DNA of 64,000 nucleotides from Adhaeribacter radiodurans (GTDB lineage: Bacteria > Bacteroidota > Bacteroidia > Cytophagales > Hymenobacteraceae), in NCBI RefSeq assembly GCF_014075995.1, contig NZ_CP055153.1, positions 1,860,001 to 1,924,000 on the forward strand, written 5' to 3'. This document shows positions 58,055-64,000 of this stretch, piece after piece. The notes under the pieces are model-generated. The model did not search any database. It worked only from the letters and a program-made list of their open reading frames with translations, and was not told the DNA's origin. The translations under genes and the position numbers were made by a program. The stretch's first letter is position 1. Each line of letters starts with the position of its first letter.

Positions 58055-58081
58055 AATCCGCGTTATCCGCGAAAATCCGTG
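58055..58081. repeat. Nonad repeat arm, right
   Basis: AATCCGCGT, TATCCGCGA, AAATCCGTG: three phased nonads ending two bases before the yidC stop codon (58084-58086). The reverse complement of the unit matches the left arm. Confidence 0.65.
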
Positions 58082-58083
58082 AT

Positions 58084-59895
58084 TTATTTTTTACTGCTTT
58101 TCTTTTGTTGAGCTTCGCGTTCAGAGGCAGCTTTCATTGCATCTTGTAAACGTTTTTGGAAACCGCCGGGCTGCTTGTTTTTATTTTTCTCTTTATTGGC
58201 AATTAGTTTAGCCCGAATTTTATCTTCGTCTACGAAACGCTTAATTAATTCTTGTTGACCAAATGTAATAATGTTCGCCACGAAGTAATAAAAACTTAAA
58301 CCAGCCGGTAACGAGTTTACTACAAACAAAAAGATTAAGGGCATCAAGTAAGAATAAAACTTCATGGGGCCCTGAATGCTAGTATTAACCTGATTATTTG
58401 ACCAGGTATACAAAATAGTAGAAGCCGTCATTAAGAGGGTGAACATACTTACGTGGTTGCCATAAAACGGAATGGTAAACGGCAAACGGGCAAATACATC
58501 GTAAGTAGAAAGGTCATGCGCCCATAAGAATGGTTCCTGCCGCAATTCTATCGAGTTAGGGAAAAAGTTGAACAAGGCAAACAAAACCGGAATAGAAAGT
58601 ACCACCGGAATACAGCCGCTCATGGGGTTCACACCCACTTCGCTGTACAGTTTCATGGTCTCCGATTGAGTCTTTTGCATATCACCCTCGTTCTTTTCTT
58701 TAATAGCATCAATTTCGGGTTTTAATACCCGCATTTTAGCCATCGATAAGTACGATTTGTAGGTAAGCGGCAGCAATAAGGTTTTAATAAATAAAACTAG
58801 CAAAACGATTATAATGCCGTAACTACTAATAAATTTTTGCAGAAAGTGGAATATCGGAATAATCAGAAATTTATTAACATAAGCAAAAATACCCCAGCCC
58901 AGCTCTAAATTGCGCTCAAAATCAAAGGGTAACTTCTTTAGAACAGTGTAATCGTTCGGTCCGAAGAAAAAAGTAAATTCTCCCCCGTTACCTAGCACGT
59001 CTTTCGCTGGAATAGCAAGTGTTGTAGCAAAAGTTTTAACTTCGGTTGTATCGGCCTGATTAAACGATGCTTTTAACTCACCTCCTGAAAACGTGTTTTT
59101 AGCAATAATGGCTGCTGAAAAAAAGTTCTGCTTGTTAGACACCCATTTAATTGGACTTTCTACTTTTTGGGTTTCTACTTCATCGGCTGTACCTACTAAA
59201 TGCTCAAAGTTTTCTTCGGCGGTCATCAGGTTTAAGCGTGAATGATCCCGGTTTTGTTTTAAATCAAATTCCGTCTTTTTTAAGCGATCGTTCCAATTAA
59301 AAGTTAAAGGCTTATCGGCTACTAATTGATTTAAACCCTTAAAATTAATTTTGTAATCCAAAGTAAAACCATCAGAAGCTAAGGCATAAGTCTGGTCAAT
59401 AGATTGGCCGTCTCCTAATTCCGCCCGGTAAGTTAAAACCTGAGATCCGTTTTGGTTTTGTACAGGTAAAGCTTTGAAATATAAATCAGACAGCTTAATG
59501 GTTTTACCATTATTTGTTTGAAAGCTGATATCGGTTTGGCTGCTTTGTTTATCAAATAAAATAAGCGGCTTCTTATCCCAGGTTTTATAATTCTTCAGTA
59601 AAACTTCTTCTACTTTACCGCCTTTGTTACTCAAGGTAACCTGCAGATTCTTGTTTTCTAACCGCGCTTCTTCGGCAGTACCCACTGCAGCCGCCCCAAA
59701 TTCGCCTAAAGCCTGTGCTCGTACTGAATCCGGAACATTAGCAGGAGTAGCAGAAATAGTTGCCGGGGAAGTACTTACCGAAGTGGTCGGTTTTTCCTGA
59801 GCAGGTTTAGGGGGTGCCTTGGGAGCAAAGAATGTCATGTACACGATCAGTAGGACCGATATAATAACTAAGCCTACTGCTTGATTTTTCTCCAT
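58084..59895 (-). CDS. yidC: Membrane protein insertase YidC
   Basis: 603 residues, long Gram-negative type. The first transmembrane helix is at about 5-22 (AVGLVIISVLLIVYMTFF). A large periplasmic beta domain (about 60-340) follows. The conserved five-helix insertase core begins near FLIIPIFHFLQKFISSYGII. The core includes YKSYLSMAKMRVLKPEIDAI and MKLYSEVGVNPMSGCIPVVL. The C-terminal tail is basic (KKSSKK), as in ribosome-contacting tails. It inserts inner-membrane proteins with or without Sec. It is 19 bp downstream of pyrG and probably co-transcribed. Confidence 0.95.
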   Translation of the reverse strand: MEKNQAVGLVIISVLLIVYMTFFAPKAPPKPAQEKPTTSVSTSPATISATPANVPDSVRAQALGEFGAAAVGTAEEARLENKNLQVTLSNKGGKVEEVLLKNYKTWDKKPLILFDKQSSQTDISFQTNNGKTIKLSDLYFKALPVQNQNGSQVLTYRAELGDGQSIDQTYALASDGFTLDYKINFKGLNQLVADKPLTFNWNDRLKKTEFDLKQNRDHSRLNLMTAEENFEHLVGTADEVETQKVESPIKWVSNKQNFFSAAIIAKNTFSGGELKASFNQADTTEVKTFATTLAIPAKDVLGNGGEFTFFFGPNDYTVLKKLPFDFERNLELGWGIFAYVNKFLIIPIFHFLQKFISSYGIIIVLLVLFIKTLLLPLTYKSYLSMAKMRVLKPEIDAIKEKNEGDMQKTQSETMKLYSEVGVNPMSGCIPVVLSIPVLFALFNFFPNSIELRQEPFLWAHDLSTYDVFARLPFTIPFYGNHVSMFTLLMTASTILYTWSNNQVNTSIQGPMKFYSYLMPLIFLFVVNSLPAGLSFYYFVANIITFGQQELIKRFVDEDKIRAKLIANKEKNKNKQPGGFQKRLQDAMKAASEREAQQKKSSKK

Positions 59896-59914
59896 AAATA
59901 AATTAATTCAGGTA

Positions 59915-61546
59915 TTAACCTTTTAAATAATCGTTTTTAGTTTTGGTGTGATGAATAGCCGCTTTTATGAATTTAACAAATAGCGGATGCGGGTTTAATA
60001 CAGTACTTTTTAGTTCAGGGTGGTATTGGGCAGCAACAAACCAAGGATGATTTTGCAGTTCAATAACTTCTACCAGGTTGTTTTCGGGGTTAATACCCGT
60101 GGCTAACATGCCATTTTCTTCGAATGCTTGCAAGTATTGGTTATTAAACTCATAACGGTGCCGATGCCGCTCACTAATTCTGGTTTTACCGTAAATATGC
60201 TGTGCCCGGCTTCCCTTTCTTAACTCACAAATATAGGCACCCAATCGCATAGTACCACCTTTCTGGGTAACATCTTTCTGTTCCTCCATTAAATCAATAA
60301 CCGGATTAGTGGTGTCAGGGTTCATTTCGGTAGAAGCTGCATCCGCCAGACCTAGCACATTGCGGGCAAATTCCACGGCGGCACATTGCATTCCCAGGCA
60401 AATACCCAGGAAAGGAATATTGCGTTCCCGCACGAATTTAATCGCCTCTAGTTTACCTTCGAAACCACGGCTGCCGAAACCAGGAGCTACTAAAACCCCG
60501 TCGCTTTTGCCTAACAAAGACTCAATATTATCAGAAGTAATATATTCCGATTGGATGGTTTTAATGCGCACTTTGCACTCGTTAGCGGCTCCTCCGTGAA
60601 TAAAAGCTTCGATAATAGATTTATAAGCATCCGGCAGTTCCACGTATTTACCCACTAAAGCAATATTTACTTCTTCGGTGGGGTTCTTTAACCGGCCTAA
60701 AAACTCTTTCCAAGAGTCGAGGTTTAATTCGTGTTTGCCTGTAATTTTAAGTTTCTTGATTACCCGTTCGTCCAGCTTTTCTTTTTTCATCATCAGCGGC
60801 ACGTCGTAAATAGTTTCCGCATCCAAAGACTCAATTACTGAGTTTACCTTTACATTACAGAACAAGGCAATTTTCTTGCGCATTTCCATCGGAATTGGAT
60901 GCTCCGAACGACAAACCAGAATATCTGGCTGTACCCCGGCCTCAGAAAGTGCTTTTACCGAGTGCTGGGTAGGTTTAGTTTTTAATTCGCCGGCAGCTCT
61001 CAGGTAAGGCAATAAAGTTAAATGAATTACCAAAGAATCGTTATGAGGTAGTTCCCATCGCAACTGGCGGACAGCTTCAATAAAGGGTAATGATTCGATA
61101 TCACCCACGCAGCCACCTATTTCGGTGATTACAATATCGTATTCGCCGGTTTGGCCCAATAGCAACAAACGACGTTTAATTTCATCGGTAATGTGCGGCA
61201 CTACTTGCACGGTTTTGCCCAGGTAAGCTCCCTGACGTTCCTGCGTAATAACGTGGTTGTAAATTTTACCGGTGGTTACGTTGTTGGCTTGGGAAGTAGG
61301 AATGTTTAAGAAACGTTCGTAATGACCCAAATCCAAGTCAGTTTCGGCTCCGTCGTCGGTTACAAAACACTCACCGTGTTCGTAAGGGTTTAGAGTGCCG
61401 GGATCGATGTTGATGTAAGGATCGAATTTTTGAATAGTTACCGAGAGACCTCGAGCTTGTAAAAGTTTGGCGAGCGACGCGGAAATGATACCTTTTCCCA
61501 GGGAGGAAGTTACCCCGCCCGTCACAAAAATATATTTAGAATCCAT
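59915..61546 (-). CDS. pyrG: CTP synthase
   Basis: 543 residues. The amidoligase domain begins [20 protein letters not shown] and has [20 protein letters not shown]. The C-terminal glutaminase has the nucleophile Cys in [15 protein letters not shown] and the His-Glu pair in QYHPEL. It makes CTP from UTP, ATP and glutamine. The ATG at 61546 ([10 protein letters not shown]) is preferred over an upstream in-frame start at 61573, which overlaps a promoter box at 61571-61578. yidC follows. Confidence 0.97.
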   Translation of the reverse strand: MDSKYIFVTGGVTSSLGKGIISASLAKLLQARGLSVTIQKFDPYINIDPGTLNPYEHGECFVTDDGAETDLDLGHYERFLNIPTSQANNVTTGKIYNHVITQERQGAYLGKTVQVVPHITDEIKRRLLLLGQTGEYDIVITEIGGCVGDIESLPFIEAVRQLRWELPHNDSLVIHLTLLPYLRAAGELKTKPTQHSVKALSEAGVQPDILVCRSEHPIPMEMRKKIALFCNVKVNSVIESLDAETIYDVPLMMKKEKLDERVIKKLKITGKHELNLDSWKEFLGRLKNPTEEVNIALVGKYVELPDAYKSIIEAFIHGGAANECKVRIKTIQSEYITSDNIESLLGKSDGVLVAPGFGSRGFEGKLEAIKFVRERNIPFLGICLGMQCAAVEFARNVLGLADAASTEMNPDTTNPVIDLMEEQKDVTQKGGTMRLGAYICELRKGSRAQHIYGKTRISERHRHRYEFNNQYLQAFEENGMLATGINPENNLVEVIELQNHPWFVAAQYHPELKSTVLNPHPLFVKFIKAAIHHTKTKNDYLKG

Positions 61547-61570
61547 AAGTATTTTAAGGCTTATGGGATA

Positions 61571-61578
61571 CAAAGATA
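61571..61578 (-). promoter_or_regulatory. Candidate -7 box for pyrG-yidC
   Basis: Minus-strand TATCTTTG, a full TAnnTTTG match, 25 bp upstream of the pyrG ATG. The ideal -33 element is absent. Confidence 0.5.
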
Positions 61579-61803
61579 CGAGGAAATTATGAGTTCTGCT
61601 TTATTTATTCTTCGGATTTACAAAATATACCATTAGCTGCAGGTAGTGGCAAGTTGTAATTTACTTAAGTATAGTGACAAAGTTATCAGGAACCATAGGA
61701 TAAATATAGTAGATATAAATATTTCTAATGGTTGATTATAAAATATTTAAAATTAAATTGGCTTTAGCTTCAGCTAGAGGAATTATTAGTAAATAAGTTG
61801 ATT

Positions 61804-64000
61804 CTATCGGCCGCCTTTATCGTCGTTGCTGATTTTTTTGCTTTGCTTGCCACCTCCTGCACTCATTTGGCCGAACCGCCACTCAAAGGTTAGCCGTATT
61901 GAACGATTTACAAATGACCAACGATTATCGCTGATAAAAGTAGGTGCTGTTTGCTGACCAGTCTGTTGTATGCTGCGCTTAAATGGATTATTAACTCCCA
62001 AAGTAAGACTGGCTTTTTTATCCCAGAATTCGCGCTTTCCGGCAAACCCATACCAATAATAACCCGAGTTGGTGCCTTGTAAACTTATCCATCCCGATCC
62101 GAAATTTCCATTAGCTTGCAGGGAATAATCTTTCGGTAATTTGTAGGTGGAGTTAAAATTAATGTTCCAGACAATACCATTATTGCTCTGATTCAAAGCT
62201 GGACTACGAAGGTCAACGTAGCGTATATCTATGCCACCGTTTACATTTAATTCTTTATTAGGTTGGCCCGATACATTTAAATTTAAACCGTATGCCTGAC
62301 GGGTTGCAATATTTTGCGGTTTACTCAGGGATACACCGTTAGGTTCTACGATAGTTAAATATTCGATGGCATTATCGGTATAACGCCAGTAAAATGCTGT
62401 ATTTACCGATAATCCTTTTTTAGTGTTTAAATTATACCCTAACTCAGTGGCATGATTTAATTCCGGCTTCAGGTAAGGATTGCCGGTATTCACATTTAAA
62501 GTATCGCTGGCATTGAGCCAGGGATTCAGATACCAGATTAAGGGGCGTTGAATGCGCTGCGTATAACTAATTTTAAACGTTTGGGTTTTTATACCTTTAG
62601 ATAGGGTAATACTCGGAATCAAATTATTGTATTGATTGGCTAATTTAGTTTGGGTAGTAACAAAATCACCTTTGATATCGGTATGCTCCAAGCGAGCCCC
62701 GATGTTTACGCCCCATTTACTTTTAGTATCTAAACGTACCGAGGTGTAACCCGATGTAACCTGCTGTTTATAATTAAAATCATTTGACTGCGCAGGATTC
62801 GGAATTAATTCGCCTGCTCCATCCAAGGATTCTTCAACGCGGTACTCGCTGCCAATATCGCGCAAAATGCCTTTAAGCCCTATTTCAATTTTTATATTAG
62901 TAGTATCGTGTTGGCTTTTAATGGTGAAAGGATGCGTATAATCAATTTGTGAGGTGTATTCTTTATTACGGCTATAATTAGTGCTGTGCTGGCGGTAGGT
63001 AAGCTGCTCCGCTAAGGAGTAACTATCCGTATCGTAAAAATAGTTATCGGGCATCCGGCTAAACTGGGTCAAAAAAGAAAATTCCTGTTCCGGTTTTTTA
63101 AATGTTTTGGTATACCCTAAATCCAATTGTCCGTTACCATATGGATTTCTAAACCGGCGGTCGTTTCTAAAATTTTGTAATTCCTGCCCGGTAGGATCGA
63201 TGAGAAGGTTGTAAAGCGTGTTGTTGTTAGGATAACTACCGCCCCAGACATTCGCCGAAAAGTTAATACGACTCAAAGAATCCGGATCAAAATCAAAACT
63301 GATTTCGCCGTAACCGCCCGTTCCCGTATTATCAGCTAAACTCCTTTGAATGAGAATATTTACCGGCTGGTTGTTTAACAAAGTAGTACGGGTATTCTGG
63401 CTTTCCCATTGGTTGCGGTACTGGTAACCATTAGCCGAAAACGTTAAACCGATTTTCTTTTTCTTGTAATTTATATTGGTTCCGATAGAACGATTATAAT
63501 TTCCGGCCGTGATGTTGGTAGAGCCATTAAAGCCTTGTAAACCTTTTTTAGTAATAATATTAATTACTCCGGCCGAGCCTTCGGCATCGTACTTCGCGCC
63601 CGGACTGGTAATAACTTCCACGGATTTAATAACGTTAGCGGGCATTTGCCGCAGGGCATCGGCCAGGTTGCGGGCCATCATGGCCGATAGTTTGCCATTT
63701 ACTAAAACTTTAAGGTTGCTATTCCCGCGCATTTGCACATTACCATTTAAATCAACGGTAAGGGTAGGAACTTTGCGGAGCACATCGGCGGCGGTTCCGC
63801 CCGCATTAGAAATATCTTTTTCGGCGTTGTACACCAAGCGGTCGCCTTTATCTTCTACTAAAGTTTTTTGGCCGGTAACGGTAACTCCGCTGAGTATTTT
63901 TGTATCCGGACTTAGTTGGATTTTACCTAACTCCAGAACAGAACGATCCGTTGTAAGGGCAACCGGAATAATTTTGGTGCGATAGCCTACAAAGGAAATC
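61804..64000 (-). CDS. Outer-membrane beta-barrel receptor, N-terminus outside the window
   Basis: The frame is open to the window edge, so the start lies beyond it; about 731 codons are visible. The first visible residues (ISFVGYRTKIIPV) are the end of a carboxypeptidase-regulatory-like domain. A plug-like part follows: VYNAEKDISNAGGTAADVLR, KVPTLTVDLNGNVQMRGNSN, LKVLVNGKLSAM and VEVITSPGAKYDAEGSAGVI. The remaining 600 residues are a barrel with repeated Tyr/Asn-rich strands. An Asp/Lys-rich tail (KKISNDDKGGR) ends the protein, a late extension not typical of barrels with a terminal aromatic. It resembles the OMP_b-brl_3 group. The ligand is unknown. Confidence 0.85.
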   Translation of the reverse strand, partial: ISFVGYRTKIIPVALTTDRSVLELGKIQLSPDTKILSGVTVTGQKTLVEDKGDRLVYNAEKDISNAGGTAADVLRKVPTLTVDLNGNVQMRGNSNLKVLVNGKLSAMMARNLADALRQMPANVIKSVEVITSPGAKYDAEGSAGVINIITKKGLQGFNGSTNITAGNYNRSIGTNINYKKKKIGLTFSANGYQYRNQWESQNTRTTLLNNQPVNILIQRSLADNTGTGGYGEISFDFDPDSLSRINFSANVWGGSYPNNNTLYNLLIDPTGQELQNFRNDRRFRNPYGNGQLDLGYTKTFKKPEQEFSFLTQFSRMPDNYFYDTDSYSLAEQLTYRQHSTNYSRNKEYTSQIDYTHPFTIKSQHDTTNIKIEIGLKGILRDIGSEYRVEESLDGAGELIPNPAQSNDFNYKQQVTSGYTSVRLDTKSKWGVNIGARLEHTDIKGDFVTTQTKLANQYNNLIPSITLSKGIKTQTFKISYTQRIQRPLIWYLNPWLNASDTLNVNTGNPYLKPELNHATELGYNLNTKKGLSVNTAFYWRYTDNAIEYLTIVEPNGVSLSKPQNIATRQAYGLNLNVSGQPNKELNVNGGIDIRYVDLRSPALNQSNNGIVWNINFNSTYKLPKDYSLQANGNFGSGWISLQGTNSGYYWYGFAGKREFWDKKASLTLGVNNPFKRSIQQTGQQTAPTFISDNRWSFVNRSIRLTFEWRFGQMSAGGGKQSKKISNDDKGGR

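Larger units (their letters stand above)
57739..58083. other. Gene-less convergent junction with nonad repeat arms
   Basis: 345 bp between the stops of the peptide-binding gene and yidC. Repeat arms (57741-57776 and 58055-58081) lie against both stops. A hairpin, AAAGCCGT/ACGGCTTT with an inner CTTAG/CTAAG (58009-58041), looks like a terminator. The remaining centre is AT-rich with no open frame. Confidence 0.6.

Noticed and set aside
2852-58081. Phased repeats as CRISPR arrays
   Set aside because: Units are 7-9 bp and contiguous with no unique spacers, and no cas genes are present.

Overview
The window looks like a stretch of core chromosome from a Cytophagales-type Bacteroidota, closest in style to Hymenobacteraceae such as Adhaeribacter or Pontibacter. 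I infer this from family content and base composition, not from a database search. Pointers are a PorT-like type IX secretion protein beside ubiE, lineage-restricted families (DUF5606, DUF4249, DUF5683), a SusC-like TonB-dependent receptor with an STN domain, and promoters of the Bacteroidota form TTTG-N19-TAnnTTTG. Base composition is moderately AT-rich. No phage, plasmid, insertion sequence, CRISPR array or defence island is visible.

Layout. 1-7.4 kb: end of a fasciclin-domain protein, then minus-strand housekeeping genes (rsgA, kdtA, an enoyl-CoA hydratase, aspartokinase, DUF5606, a TonB-C protein, engB). 7.7-19.6 kb: a TPR/PD40 protein, an orphan AT-rich membrane gene inside an inverted repeat, ubiE-porT, an SDR, a VOC protein, a saccharopine-dehydrogenase-like protein, trmN6-rnhA, a MarC protein, a class V aminotransferase, and aroQ/xerD diverging. 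19.7-25.6 kb: a three-gene outer-membrane operon (TonB receptor, DUF4249 lipoprotein, macroglobulin-like protein). 25.7-41 kb: a CAP protein, pyrD, ftsK-lolA, a large FAD/Fe-S oxidase, a secreted protein of unknown function, smpB, an NlpC/P60 peptidase, an HNH nuclease, rpsA and tRNA-Cys. 41-47.7 kb: an orphan LuxR-type response regulator, an orphan STAS protein, the cyanophycin pair cphB-cphA and a coiled-coil membrane protein. 48-64 kb: kdsA, apaG and a methyltransferase, ung, a minus-strand run (UPF0173, parA, parB, DUF5683, dapB, lepB), a peptide-binding lipoprotein, pyrG-yidC, and the end of an outer-membrane beta-barrel receptor.

How genes work together. kdsA and kdtA serve Kdo and lipid A assembly. 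Aspartokinase and dapB serve lysine/diaminopimelate synthesis. parAB, ftsK and xerD serve chromosome segregation and dimer resolution. lepB, yidC and lolA serve protein export and envelope sorting. smpB, rsgA, engB and rpsA serve translation. cphA and cphB make and break the nitrogen-storage polymer cyanophycin.

The most unusual signal is non-coding. Many gene junctions carry short blocks of degenerate, strictly phased repeats: heptads at 11668, 15496, 34872, 36341, 37180 and 42020; octads at 2852 and 16373; nonads at 57741 and 58055. They abut start or stop codons and in three places occur as inverted arms around a spacer. Six heptad blocks can each be read as exactly five units (35 bp). I do not recognise them as a named element, and they are the best candidate here for something undescribed.
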